A stretch of DNA of 64,000 nucleotides from Ahaetulla prasina (GCF_028640845.1 NC_080540.1:259704958-259768957), one strand, 5' to 3'; counted from the first letter of the stretch, positions 24,496-37,094 are shown. The notes: generated by a model from the letters alone, not told the origin. A program made the numbers and translations.

Positions 24496-25053
24496 CCGCT
24501 CCTGCTGGGTGCTCTAACAGAGCACTCCGTGTTAGAAGATTGTAAAAGTCAGTGAAACAGAAAAAAAATCACTGTTCACTGAGCTTAGCATACCCTCTGG
24601 GCAAAAGAGGGTTATCAGAGTTGTGGGAAAGTGGCAGGTCTGACAGGGGGTTTGCTCTTAAGAGCGAATTTTCCTGGATTTATGACCCCACAGAATTCCA
24701 CTCTCTCCAACTTCAACACGCTCCTGTTTTTATCAGGAAAAAGGAGTGGGAGAGTCACTTCTGCTCAACAGGACTTATTAAATTGATTGATTTTCTAAGC
24801 AGACGGGAATTTCACAAGCGTTCAATCTTTGATGGAGAATCAGCACGGCAAGTACCGACTCCCTTTTTGAAACTTGAAAGCTTTCTTTGTCTTTGATTAA
24901 TTGACTTTTAAAATGGCGTCTGAAAGTGAAAGTAAAATTTTTTAGTACGATGAAGTAGCGTTATTTGTGGATTGTTACAAACGGAGTTTTTTTATACTGA
25001 AAGGAGGGAAGGAAAGTTATTAAGTTTGAATTCCTGATTCTTTTGAAGACAGA

Positions 25054-25860
25054 ATGGCAGCTAAACCTTTAAAGCTTTCTGGAAGAAGGGGATCTGAACC
25101 AAGTCTTGAGGAAATTGAAAGAACAATTAAAACTTTCTGAAGATAGGCAAAAAGAGATGATGGAGAATTTTAATGCAAAAATAAGAGAAGATATTCTCAT
25201 GGCAGTTCAAGGACTGAGTAAAAAAATTGAGGGATTGGAAGTGGAAATGCAATAGATCTCTCAGTCAAATAAGCATTTAGAAGACAAAATGAAAGGTGTT
25301 CAGAAAAAAGTGGATCAAAATGAAGATCAGGTTGTGATATTACAATATAAACTTATGGAAGGAGCTCTTAGAATTCGTGGTATGCAAGAAGAGCGAGGAG
25401 AAGACTTAAGAAAAATTATATCAGAAGCATTGGCTGAATTTATTGAAGTGGAACCCCAAGAGGTAGCTTACCAAATTGATAAAATATATAGAGTTAATTC
25501 CTGGATTGCAAGACAGAGAAAGCTTCCTCGGGACATTGTGGTTTATTTTGTGAAAAGGACTATGAGAAATCAGATTCTGCAAGTTTCATATCAGACAACT
25601 TTAAAAATTGGAGAACAGGAGCTGAAGGTGTTGAAAGAGATTCCTTCAAAGATGTTAAGAGATAGGAAGGAATTTTTACACAAGAACTTAAAAAACATCA
25701 GATTCAATTCAGATGGGAGGTGCCAGTTGGACTGACAGTATTCTATCAAGGAAGGAGATATAGAATTGACACTGTTTTAAAGGCAAAGGATTTTCTTTCT
25801 ACAGTTTTGAAAGTCGAAATAGAAGTGATAGAAAACTTCAAGAGATTCAAGAAGGCGTGG
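25054..25860 (+). pseudogene. L1 ORF1, copy 1 (frameshifted)
   Basis: Starts MAAKPLKLSGRRGSEPSLEE. A 2-nt loss (gaaattg against gaaatattg in copy 2) then shifts the frame, and a TAG follows at aatgcaatag (about 25250). The 25289-25735 frame still reads the RRM-like core (RGMQEERGEDLRKIISEAL, YQIDKIYRVNSW, LPRDIVVYFVKRTMRNQIL). Family role: RNA-binding chaperone of the L1 particle. Non-functional as it stands. Confidence 0.8.
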
Positions 25861-26322
25861 TGATCCAAGAGCCTTCATTGCTGCCAGTATTAGAGGAACC
25901 ACAAGAGCAAAGGGTGACAAGAGGAGCTCTTAAGCGTAAAGAAGAGCAACAGTCTCAAAGTAAAGTCAGGATCCCAGTATGGAAGCTGTGGGAGGAGCTA
26001 GACGGAAGATACCGGAGGAGGAGCTTCCGTTGTCTGCTCAAAGGACTTATTAAATTGATTGATTTTCTAAGCAGGCGAATTTCACAAGCGTTCGATCTTT
26101 GATGTAGAATCAGCACGGCAAGTACCGACTCCCTTTTTGAAACTTGAAACCTTTCTTTGTCTTTGATTAATTGACTTTTAAAATGGCGTCTGAAAGTGAA
26201 AGTAAAATTTTTTTAGTACGATAAAGTAGCCTTATTTGTGGATTGTTACAAACGGAGTTTTTTATACTGAAAGGAGGAAGGAAAGTTATTAAGTTTGAAT
26301 TCCTGATTCTTTTGAAGACAGA

Positions 26323-27132
26323 ATGGCAGCTAAACCTTTAAAGCCTTCTGGAAGAAGGGGATCTGAACCAAGTCTTGAGGAAATATTGAAAGAACAATTA
26401 AAACTTTCTGAAGATAGGCAAAAAGAGATGATGGAGAATTTTAATGCAAAAATAAGAAGATATTCTCATGGCAGTTCAAGGACTGAGTAAAAAATTGAGG
26501 ATTGGAAGTGGAAATGCAACAGATCTCTCAGTCAAATAAGCATTTAGAAGACAAAATGAAAGGTGTTCAGAAAAAAGTGGATCAAAATGAAGATCAGGTT
26601 GTGATATTACAATATAAACTTATGGAAGGAGCTCTTAGAATTCGTGGTATGCAAGAAGAGCGAGGAAGACTTAAGAAAAATTATACCAGAAGCATTGGCT
26701 GAATTTATTGAAGTGGAACCCCAAGAGGTAGCTTACCAAATTGATAAAATATATAGAGTTAATTCCTGGATTGCAAGACAGAGAAAGCTTCCTCGGGACA
26801 TTGTGGTTTATTTTGTGAAAAGGACTATGAGAAATCAGATTCTGCAAGTTTCATATCAGACAACTTTAAAAATTGGAGAACAGGAGTTGAAGGTGTTGAA
26901 AGAGATTCCTTCAAAGATGTTAAGAGATAGGAAGGAATTTGTTTTTACACAAGAACTTAAAAAACATCAGATTCAATTCAGATGGGAGGTGCCAGTTGGA
27001 CTGACAGTATTCTATCAAGGAAGGAGATATAGAATTGACACTGTTTTAAAGGCAAAGGATTTTCTTTCTACAGTTTTGAAAGTCGAAATAGAAGTGATAG
27101 AAAACTTCAAGAGATTCAAGAAGGCGTGGTGA
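26323..27132 (+). pseudogene. L1 ORF1, copy 2 (frameshifted)
   Basis: Same start and coiled-coil region (EEILKEQLKLSEDRQKEMMENF). The frame is lost at a 2-nt deletion (aagaagat against aagagaagat in copy 1) and again in gaggaagac. The 26644-27132 frame covers the RRM-like and C-terminal domains in full, ending IENFKRFKKAW. Confidence 0.8.
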
Positions 27133-27329
27133 TCCAAGAGCCTTCATTGCTGCCAGTATTAGAGGAACCACAAGAGCAAAGGGTGACAAGAGGAGCTCTT
27201 AAGCGTAAAGAAGAGCAACAGTCTCAAAGTAAAGTCAGGATCCCAGTATGGAAGCTGTGGGAGGAGCTAGACGGAAGATACCGGAGGAGGAGCTTCCGTT
27301 GTCTGCTTCAAAGCTTCAGGAGGCCAGTA

Positions 27330-28746
27330 ATGGCAAATAGAATTTTGTCATGGAATGTTAATGGCTTGAATTCAGCTCAGAAAAGAAGGAAAATATTTCA
27401 CTACTTGAAACAATTTAAAAATGATGTGATTTGTTTGCAAGAGACACATATAAAATTATCAGACCAAAAATATTTAATTAATTCAAAATTGGGTAAACAT
27501 TTTGTTGCATCAGCTTTGGAAAAGAAGCATGGAATTGTTGTATATATCAGGAAGGATATACCAGCTAAGTTAATTGAGGCAGATATTCAAGGAAGATTTA
27601 TTGCTATTGAACTGGTGATAGATGCAAAAAAGACTTTGCTGATAGGTATTTATGCACCTAATCAGCAACAAGAAAAGTTTTACAAAATGTTACATGAGAG
27701 GTTGACCCTCTGGGATTATAGTTCGTTTATTTTATTAGGAGACTGGAATGGAGTAATTGATACAAGAAGGGATAAGAGAACCTCCTCCAAGAAGATACCT
27801 ATACATGCAAAATTACCAAAATCCTTTTTTGAAATGATGGAAGACTTTGAGTTTAGAGATATATGGAGGTTACGGAATCCAGATGAGAGAGATTTTACTT
27901 TTTTCTGATAGGCATCAATCTTTTTCACGTATTGATTTTATTTTAATTTCTAATGACTTGCTTTCTAGGGTGAAGAAAATGAAGATATTTCCGAGGTGTT
28001 TAACTGACCATAGCCCAGTATGGATGGAATTATTACAAGGGAAAAAAGGTGGTAGAACATGGAGGTTGAATGAAAATCTGTTTAGATATGAGGATAATGT
28101 AACTTATTGTAAGAAACAGTTGAAAGAATTTTTTGATTTTAATATGTACAAAGGGACACCTATAGGAACTGTGTGGGAGGTGAGCAAAGCGTTTATTAGA
28201 GGGATATTGATTTATTTGGATAATAGGCAAAGGAATAATAAACAAAGGCAGCGTAGGTACTTGGAAGAAGAAATTCAAAGGAAGCAACAGTTATTAATTC
28301 AAAACCCACAAGATCATAAACTTAAAGAGGCTATAAAAATATTACAGAGTCAATTTAATATGTTAATGGCAGAGCAGGTGGCAACGAATATACAATATGC
28401 TAAACATAATACCTTTTGTAACGCAAATAAACCTGGGAGATGGTTGGCATATAACTTAAGGAAAAAACAGAAAGCACGTGTCATACAAAAAATAGAATAT
28501 AAAGGTAAAGAGATATATCAACAGGATACAGCAGCAAGACTGTTGATTGGACAATACTGGAAGAAAGAAGAGGTACCTACAATAGAAGAATGGATACTGA
28601 AAGTCATTAATTTGGCTGAGATGGCTAAAATCTCAGCATTTTTAAAAGACAATACGCAGGAAAGATATTTAATTGAATGGAAAAAATGGATTGATTATCT
28701 ACAAAACAGATATCAGATTAAGAAATATCAGATTGCCTTTGAATAA
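27330..28746 (+). pseudogene. L1 ORF2: endonuclease fused to C-terminal tail, RT missing
   Basis: Endonuclease domain from MANRILSWNVNGLNSAQKRR, with CLQETHI (catalytic Glu), LLGDWNGVID and SRIDFILIS...LTDHSPV (catalytic Asp-His). A one-base run difference at about 27900 (ttttttctga) breaks the frame. The linker follows to about 28530 (KGKEIYQQDTA). It then jumps to a C-terminal segment (QYWKKEEVPTIEEWI, EWKKWIDYL) ending at 28746. RT, including the catalytic FADD box, is absent, while the reading frame across the deletion stays open. Confidence 0.85.
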
Positions 28747-28861
28747 TTAGAAAGTTATTTTATGTAATGGGGAGGGGGTTGGGAGATGAAAAGCTTTGGA
28801 TGTGGTTATTTGGATTGGAAGGGAAAATTTTATTCTATGTTTGGTTTATGTATAACAATAC

Positions 28862-28965
28862 CTTGTGATTGACCCGGGAAGCCGGGGGAGGAGGGGGAAG
28901 GGTTTTTGGGAGGAGGGGGAAGGGTTTTTGGGAGGAGGGGGGAAAAAGGGGGAAAATGTTTTTGT
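28862..28965 (+). repeat. G-rich polypurine tract in the L1 3'UTR
   Basis: Repeated gggggaggagggggaagggttttt units with many G3-G6 runs, a known feature of L1 3'UTRs and a candidate G-quadruplex. Confidence 0.85.
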
Positions 28966-29011
28966 TTTTTAAAACTCTTTCAATAAAAAAAAAAACACAT
29001 CAAACCAATGT

Positions 29012-29196
29012 GGTTTTTTAAAAAAAAAAACACCAGTTAATAATTGGCCCTTAGCTTGGAAAATGACTCTATAGTTAAAATTCTGAAACTATTATGACTA
29101 GAATGTTTCCATGGTGGGCCCACAGGTCAGATCTAAGCACCCCATGGGCAGGATCTTGAGTTTGACACCGCTGAAGTTCTGAACTAGATCATAAAA
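29012..29196. mobile_element. hAT-type terminal fragment and unassigned sequence
   Basis: gatcttgagtttgacaccgctg at about 29152-29173 resembles the right end of the 62267 hAT family. No left end or target duplication seen. Confidence 0.35.
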
Positions 29197-31953
29197 TCAC
29201 AAAACCAGTGCACAAAATAATAATAAATGAAAAAAAGAGACTTGAAAGAAAAAGTGATATTGCAAACTTAATTGAAGGCTCTCCAAAATAGCTGTAAAAC
29301 TTGTAACGTCTTCCTGAATGCCATCAGGGAGAAGGTTAACCTGATCGCCATTGGAAGATGGAAAACTTTTCTGTTTACTGTGCAGATATACCATGGATAA
29401 GTCTAAAAACAAGAGTAAGGAAAAGAAAATTGGCATTTGTTCAGAGAAGCTGAACGTCAGAGAAGCTGAATCAAGGCTCCCTTCAGCTGACCAATAGGAG
29501 AGCTCTGGTGACGGCAGCAGCTCTTGGAGAAATTCCTTCACACAGACATCCCACTGCAAGCAAAAGAAGAGGGAAATGCTGTCCCCCACTTTCCTGCTTT
29601 CAGCATGTACTGAATACACTTGTCTGTTGATCTGCACACACACAAAGGTCAAGAATACAAATTGTTAGTATGAGAGGTAAGTTACCAGTGTGCACATAAA
29701 TTCCCACCAAAAACAATAATGATGAGCCGACCATGTCATTTTCCAAGGCAACTAGGATGGTCTGTTACACTGTGCAGCCTCTGAGGGGAAGCTGTTATGG
29801 GTAGGCATGAGTGGAGGGGAGAAGAGTAAGGGCTGTTTTTAATCCCGAGAATGAGAAACAAGGCAATTTAAAAGCTTGGTGCATGGTGCTTTTTATATAA
29901 GCAGGGGGGGGGGAAATCAGGATAGAAAGCTGGCTAAAGAGATCATGTTTATGAAACCATCCAGCAGAATTAAGAGGGGGGTTTGCTAAGAAAGACTATG
30001 TGCTCTAGCCTGCCTGCTTTTTAACTGTAGCCCTTACATACAGCATGAAACCTATCTGAAGCTGTGCACATTTGTGCTATACCAAAATTAGGCCTCCATA
30101 CAGTATTTAATGTAAATTAAAACATTACATCTAGCCATTTCTCTTAAGGATAGAGAAAAAAAGGAACAATTCTACACAAAAATGTATGCCATCCATATTT
30201 TGAAGTACATTTCCAAATGGACCCCAGGCTATATAATGCTTCTTCAAATATAAATTGAGAACCAAGCAATTTATACCATTGTATAATTGATGGAGAATAA
30301 GTAACCTTCCAGAATTTTCATGGCTTTTAATAAACATTTGATACTGACCAGAACAGCCTGAGTTATGCTGCAATCAAATCTGTTCTATGCAACACTATCT
30401 CAGCAATTGGCACAGCATAAGTTGATCTGTCATTTAAGATCCAAAAGGATGAGGATACAATTCATGAGATTTTAAAAAATCATATTTCTTGCTTTTAGAC
30501 ATTGTTGCTATGTGGATTATGGTTTCTATATCCAGCTACAAAGAAAGAAACTAGAAAATATTGTTTGTGGGATAAAAACTACCAATCTCTTCATTAGATA
30601 CCCAGTACTAGTATGATGAAAGGTTTATTTTTATATTAACAACATTGTGGTTTTTCACTGCTTATAAATCAAAGTTAGATTTTAACAAGAATAGAACAAG
30701 ATTATTTTACAAACAAAAACCTACAATGTCTCCAACTTGATCAATCAAGCAGACAAAAGCAAAATCTTAAGCAGTACCTAGGCTAGTTGCTGATGTGTTG
30801 GCATAGCAACCTTCAGAGTTCACTGCCAATATTATATAATTAAAATTATAATTATTAGTTACCAAACTAATATTATCAAAAAATAATTAGACAATGGCTG
30901 ATATCAGTTGGACATATTCAAACTAACTACCTTAAAGAATTTATTTAATAAATTCTTTCATATCTTTTATTTTTTTTAAAGCACTGATATTTTCTCCTTG
31001 AAGAGCTCCAGATTGTTAAATAAATAGGAGTGGACAGAAATATTGGCTTGTATCTACAAAAATAAAAATTAACCAGGAACATGTGGAGATTTAATGTACT
31101 AAATTTAATGTACTAAATCCTATTACCCTTTTTTCCTACTCCAAATCCTGTTAAATATTATATGTAACAAGGAAGTGAACAATCAAAACAATGTAGAAAA
31201 AGCTATACAAATCCTTAAAAGTACAATTTAAAAAAAACTTAGGTCATGTTCCAGTACAGTACCAAATATCTGGACTCATATTTTCTCCCAACTACTATGT
31301 GAAACTTATAGTCTTAACCAGTTTTCTAAATACAAAGCTTCAATGTACCCATTAATTTTCTTCAGAAATTGTGTTCAATAATAAAACTGCCAGTGGGTTT
31401 GTCCGAAAAAACAAACTTTTTATATAACATTACAGATAATGGCCCCACTTAGGCACCGTGCCCTAAACAGGATCATCATACTGAACTATCATTTACAACT
31501 ACTAAAATCAGAAATTCTGTCTATGAGAACTATTATAAGTGGGAATCAATACATAGCACAGAAATTTTTTATTCTGTCCAGCCATTTAATTCCAACAGCA
31601 TATGTTTATGGAATCTGGTAGTACATAGTTATAAATTCTCTTGTGGTAGTTTAGCACCCTTCCCTTCCCTTCTCTCCCCTGCCTTGCTCCTGTCTTACCC
31701 TACCCTGCCCACTCTACCCTCTTCTACCCTACCCTACTCTACAGTACTTATGTTCTCTGGAGCCACCTAAGTGCTTACTAGTCCCAACCTGTTTAGACTC
31801 TTGATCTAGATGAGAATCACCCAGATGTTGTCACTTGCTTGTTGATAGCTGAAATGAAAATCAAGTATGTTCTATTTGCTGTTTCTTAGTGTGCTCTACT
31901 TGTGCAGTACTTCCCAATAATTTGTACCTAAATCAAAATGCAGACTTTTGTTC
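29197..31953. other. unassigned intergenic sequence with one longer minus-strand ORF
   Basis: The minus-strand frame 29652-29197 is 151 codons. It contains a good acceptor-like tract (tcttcttttgcttgcag on the minus strand, near 29556) but no domain that I recognise. Otherwise AT-rich with short (CCCTA/CCCTT)-like runs at 31660-31740. No gene assigned. Confidence 0.3.
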
Positions 31954-31954
31954 T

Positions 31955-32780
31955 TATTTATTTATAAGATTTATAAGCTGCTTCTCTCACACTTTGCAAC
32001 TGTGAGCAGCATACAAAAATAAAAATAAAAAAGAGGACAATTAAAAAAAACCAAAAATATTCCCAACAAAATAAAATAGAGTCAATACATAATTAAGACT
32101 GACAATAAAAACATACATATCACAGAATCGGTTCATCTAAAATCCAAGTCTTTGTACAAAAAGTCCAATAAGGTTGGAACAATTCAAACATAGGGAGCTA
32201 GAGTTCATTCCAAAGGGCAGAGAAGGCTGTTCCATAAATTCCACTGAATGACATTGTTTCAGAGAGGAAACCTGGTGCATGTCTACCTTGTACCACAGCC
32301 ATAGATTCCAGGGAGAGGCAATCTCCCAAGTAACCCAATGTCATATTGGACCTCATAAGTAATAATCAGCATGCTGAAATATACATGAAAGTCTATTGGA
32401 AGTCAGTGCAGCTGACAAAATAATGGTGTTACATGGGCATGGTGAGGCATACCCATTGTTATCTCTCCTGCTATATTTTTGACCAGCTGAAGTTTTCAGT
32501 TGGTCTTCAAATGTAGTCCTATGTAGACTCCATTATAGAAATCCAACAGGTTAGCGACTAAGGTATGAGTAATCACAAGCAGAATTTCCTGATCTAGAAG
32601 AAGATGCACAATATAAACTTGCAGAAAGACCCCATTAGTTTTCAGATAGGAGCCAGGAGTCCAGAGGATGCCCAAATTACAAACCAGCTCTGAGAGGAGA
32701 GTTCAGTCCTACCCACAACTAAAGATGAAAACCTCCAGAAGTGGATCCTAGGAGAACCTACAGCACTCAATCTTGCTAGC
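31955..32780 (-). mobile_element. L2 LINE relic (RT C-terminus and 3'UTR)
   Basis: The minus strand gives, in broken frames, NGVYIGLHLKTN.KLQLVKN and LRQLHWLPID-like words matching the L2 phrases MGLPLKTIRKLQLVQN and HWLPV. It continues toward gctgctcacagttgcaaagtg and an aaataaataa tail at 31955-31965. Old, with many stops. Confidence 0.7.
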
Positions 32781-34341
32781 AGCAAGAGAGTCTGTTACCC
32801 CCACCTCACCCCCATGCAGACCTCCAGAACATCTACACATTGGGACAGAACCAAGTTGACTCACTTGGTTAGACAAGGGCAGAGATGTATAGAGATATAT
32901 ACAAATGATACTTGATTCTCTGCCAACAGATAACCTCAATGGTGCTTCATGTAGATGTTAAACATAAGTGAGGAAATAGTGAATCCTAAAGCATATCCCC
33001 CATAAAACAGGGGCTTTAGGGCTAGATCTTACACCCACACACACACCAATATCAACTGGAAGAAACAATAGAGAAAGGAGGCAACACCATGTCTCCTAGT
33101 CCCAGCCCTCTTAGCCAAGGATAGTATTTTTAATGGTATTTAAGGTGGCCAAGAGCTCAAAGATTGCCTTCTCAACAATCTTCTCTAAATTTGACAAATA
33201 AAAACAATAAATAAACCTTACCGTAGAGTGAGGAAAATCCTTTTTCCATGTTACTCTGAGTATGAAATTGAGATGAAACTGTGCCTAAAAATAGCAGCAG
33301 CCATATGTTTCTCTTGAAAAGGTGTCACCAGACCTCACCACACACCTCAATTTAGCAGAAGTAATTAAAAAGGAGTTATATCTTTCTGAGTGCACATATT
33401 AAATGAAATCTATGACAAATAAGCTGTAAATTCTTCATCTAATAAGAAAGCAACAACTTGTGACACAAATTATCTTTGATACAATTCCTATTATGTGCTA
33501 ACAATAGTGTCAGCATCTCTTCCTTTTACCTCTGTTAATAATATATCTTCAGTTAACTATTTAAGCACCACAATTTCACAAAGAAGCTTAAAAGATGTCT
33601 CTGGAGATTCTCAGTCATCAAGGTCATGGTTGTTGGGTCAAGCTTGAAAGCTTGTTAACCAACAACACAAAGAATGGATAAATGGTGTAAGATATTATCT
33701 GCCTTCAAGCTCAGAATGAAGACTGAGGATTGACAATTCCCCATTAGCACTATAAATGACCCTATTGAAATTAATGTGCCTGAGTGTGTTGAAAACTAAT
33801 CTTTCATGATTCAATTTTAGAAGTATGAATGACAACTTAAAATAGTTAATATGAGAAAATACATTACAGTATAAAAATGCAATAGAAGTTTGCTATAACA
33901 GGGCTTAAGGAATGTATTGTATGCGTCTCATCTGAACATTGATCAGAGCAAAAGAAAAACAGGACCTGTATGAACTGAAATGACTATGGTTATTGGTTAA
34001 GGAGAGATTCAGCGGGCAGAGACAACCAGCATTAAAAGAAGTCCTGAAGCTAAGAAAAAATTTGAGAACTTTTACCAGAGAAGGTATATAATCAAAAACC
34101 CATGGGGATAGCAGTTGTGGAAAAGAAGGGAATGGTGAAAAACGTGACTACTCATTAAATTGTAGTTGTCCAGCTGGTGGCCTGGAACTATATGTTACCT
34201 GTCAAGAAGTACTTGTTCATGCCCACCACCACACACCTCCAATGCCGCCATTTTCAACCTACTTCTGCATATGAGATGTGAGTGAGTCAGATGCAGTTGT
34301 TATTTTGATGAGAGTTATTTTTTCCCCGAGACCCTTAATTT
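32781..34341. other. unassigned sequence
   Basis: The first few hundred bases may continue the L2 relic. No gene recognised. Confidence 0.3.
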
Positions 34342-34586
34342 ATAGCAATAGCAATAGCACTTAGACTTATATACCACTTCATAGTGCTTTACAACCCTCT
34401 CTAAGTGGTTACAGAGTCAGAATATTTCCCCCAACAATCTGGGTTCTCATTTTATCAACCTCGGAAGGATGGAAGGCTGAGTCAACCTTGAGCCTGGTAA
34501 GATTTGATCTGCCAAACTGCTGGCAGCCAATGATCAACAGAAGTAGCCTGCAGTACTGGCCTCTAACCACTGGGCCACCTCAGTTT
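34342..34586 (-). mobile_element. tRNA-derived squamate SINE, copy 2
   Basis: Same family as 12335-12560: agcaatagcacttagacttatataccac, cccccaacaatctggg, ggaaggatggaaggctgagtc, and a tRNA-like head in antisense ending cactgggccacc. Confidence 0.78.
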
Positions 34587-36069
34587 ATATTCAATTTTAA
34601 AATCACCAGAAATGTAAGGAAATGGAGATTACTGTTAATGATTCAGTGTGACTACTGAAAATTAACATCAGGGGAAAATATAATATTTAATTTATTTAAT
34701 TTTCCTCCACACAACCAGTTTTAAAATTACTCCATGGAGCTGGAGCAACTCAAAACCCAAAGAAAATTGCAGAGATTTGCTTTAAGCAAACACAGACAAT
34801 TCTTCACACCAGTGGGAACTACCGCTGAAGAGTCAAGTGCCAGATTGCGTTGAAAGGAAATAGTTTGGCCTGATTCTTTTCCTAAATATTTTTATATATA
34901 ACTGTAATGAAGAAAGCTTTTTCTGCAATCATTTGGGACATATCTAAAATGTCAAAAATGTCAAAAAGAAAAGTTGCATTGAATGATAAAAGTTATGTAT
35001 GACCCATACAGCACACAAAGTTTACATGCCTAACAGTACCCATACATTAATGTATTTGGTCAAGATGATGAATTTAGCTGGATAAGAAAAGTGGAATGAT
35101 ACTAATGCTGAAATAGCCATGGAGGTAAACCCTCCATGGAGGTAACCCTCACCAATCAAACTAGGATTGTTTTTTATCCCAATTTAAATCCTATGTTCAT
35201 ATAACAACCAGGACAGCTTTATTTGCACATCTAAACTAACTAGTTTTGATTATGTGTTTTCAGCTTAATATGATGATTGATGCCTTTGACTTGTAAATCA
35301 TGCTTGACTGTGGGAAATATTATTTACAGAACACTTGATTCTTCTGAGGAACAGTGAACAAGCAGACACAGGAAGACCTGAATCTGAAGAAACAGTGATT
35401 CAGACTAGAAAAGGGCTAAGATTATATATTGTCCTCCTATCCATTTAACATACACAACAAATATATTTTGATAGGACTGTAAAATATGACAGCTTGAAAA
35501 ACCTGAAGATTAAAACATCAACAATTTATGACATGCAGATAATACCACTCAGCTGAACATTTTTCTTTAAAAAATCTTAGATACCCTCATTGTGAAAGTA
35601 GAAGTGAAAAATCCAAATTGAAGTTAAATACTAAAAAGGCAAAGTTTATGCCAACTAGCATGTCATTTCAACAGCAACAAAGAGTAGCATAATGTTTTTC
35701 TTTAAGGGTTATCCGTGCTAATATACTCTATAAAACTGGACCCTGAGAAAGAGTGAGGAAAAAAAAGATACGTGCCATTGAGTTATGGACTTACAAGACC
35801 TAATCAAACCATTTCCAAATAAAGTTGGAGTTATGTTCAGTAAGCAGAAAGTTTTTATGCAAGTGGATTATGGACCAGAAAAAGTTACTTCGGTTGTCAT
35901 GGATGAGGGAAATAAAATAAAAGAAAGACAATGATAGTTGTATATGATAGATCTACAAGAACAAAACTTTATTAGAATTTCCTTGGAAGATATAACAGTA
36001 ATCACTAAATAAAGGTCAAAGTGATGAGCATTTATCCATATAATCACTGACTCATCATTCTGCCCCCTT
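34587..36069. other. unassigned sequence upstream of PCSK1
   Basis: No gene or element recognised; a short ccatggaggtaa tandem lies at 35117-35150. Confidence 0.3.
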
Positions 36070-36098
36070 ACTCCTCCGCCCGCCCCCCCCCCCCCCAG
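36070..36098. repeat. poly-C tract
   Basis: About 20 C residues with one interrupting G; prone to length error. Confidence 0.9.
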
Positions 36099-36486
36099 AT
36101 ACCACTAATTCGGACTAAAATCCACTTGAAAACATTTAACTTCACTATACAAAGCCAACCTTCTCAGATAAATTAAATTCAAGATGTTTGTAAACCAAGA
36201 AACCAAACTGAAGCAACAACAAGGTAAGGAATCTCTTACGAGCCACAAACCAATATGTTGTAAACTGCAAGGATCCACCTCTTCACCTTCCCACCGTTTC
36301 ATCCCATTAAACGGAATGATGGCAATCATGCACGCTGCTTGGCTACATTTCCATTATTTTGCCCTGTGCAGAAATGGGCTCCCTACCTAAGCAGTAGGAG
36401 CGGGAGCAATCTTTATTGATCCATGACGGCATCTTTCTAAAACCGGCTGTGGAGGGAGTAGACCTATGTATATAGCTCTTGAATAG

Positions 36487-36533
36487 GAAGGGGGGAGGGA
36501 GGGAAGGAGAGAGGGAGAGAGAGAGAGAGAGAA
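36487..36533. repeat. GA-rich purine tract upstream of the PCSK1 promoter
   Basis: gggagg-type repeats turning into (GA)n. Confidence 0.9.
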
Positions 36534-37086
36534 TCCTCGTGGGTAGCTCACTTGCACTCTTAATTAAAGAAGAGATGTTATTGACACGCACCCACCCCTT
36601 TTTGTTGCCTTCTGGAAATTTACCCCGCTCGCAACTGCCCCCCCTCCCAATCCAGTTGATTCCAACATCTGGGGACATCCCCCCCCCCAAACCACAGGGG
36701 CTTCCAACTCATCAAGATCTTTATGGCAGGCTTTGCACAGCCCGACCGAGAGAATGGCACCGGTTGGGGAAAGCCAGGGGGTTAGCACGGATTCCCTCTC
36801 GAGCCGTTTCCCAGCGGAGGCGAGCTTGGCTGGGCGGTCGGCGAGAGGTTTGGGAAGCCGGCTTGGATGGGGGAGAAAAGCGGAGGGCAAGGGCGGAGGG
36901 GAAGGTGCCGGGACCGCGGACAGCTCCTCGCCCTCCCTCCCCCCCCCCGCCCCTTCGGCTGCGCTGTACGTATTATCTGGATTATTTTGATCCCAGCCCC
37001 GTAGCCCCCTGCCTGCGTTGGCGAACGCTCCGGCACGCTCCTCCTCTCCCCCGGGAACATCCAGCAAGAATCCAGGCCGGGAGATT

Positions 37087-37094
37087 TGACGTCA
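37087..37094 (+). promoter_or_regulatory. CRE-1, perfect palindromic cAMP response element
   Basis: The sequence tgacgtca is the full CREB/ATF palindrome, 309 bp upstream of the PCSK1 ATG inside the CpG-rich promoter. From memory, the human PC1/3 promoter is described with two closely spaced CREs that mediate cAMP induction. The placement here, with a second element 27 bp downstream, matches that arrangement. Confidence 0.75.

Larger units (their letters stand above)
24771..27306 (+). repeat. tandem duplication of L1 5'UTR + ORF1 (about 1.27 kb x 2)
   Basis: Unit 1 about 24771-26042 and unit 2 about 26043-27306. Both start with ggacttattaaattgattg and end in cggaggaggagcttccgttg. The tctgctcaa words at 24760, 26033 and (as tctgcttcaa) 27302 mark the breakpoints. 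Differences between units are mostly 1-4 nt indels in short runs. Confidence 0.88.
24464..29011 (+). mobile_element. L1 LINE with 15-bp TSD, doubled 5' half, RT deleted
   Basis: Perfect target duplication acatcaaaccaatgt at 24464-24478 and 28997-29011 bounds the element (24479-28996). Order: 5'UTR with a CRE; 5'UTR/ORF1 unit copy 1; copy 2; ORF2 start with endonuclease; pre-RT linker; C-terminal tail; G-rich 3'UTR; AATAAA-like end and A-run. The RT and most of the C-terminal part of ORF2 are absent. The complete TSD shows a true retrotransposition event and a fairly young insertion. Confidence 0.92.
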
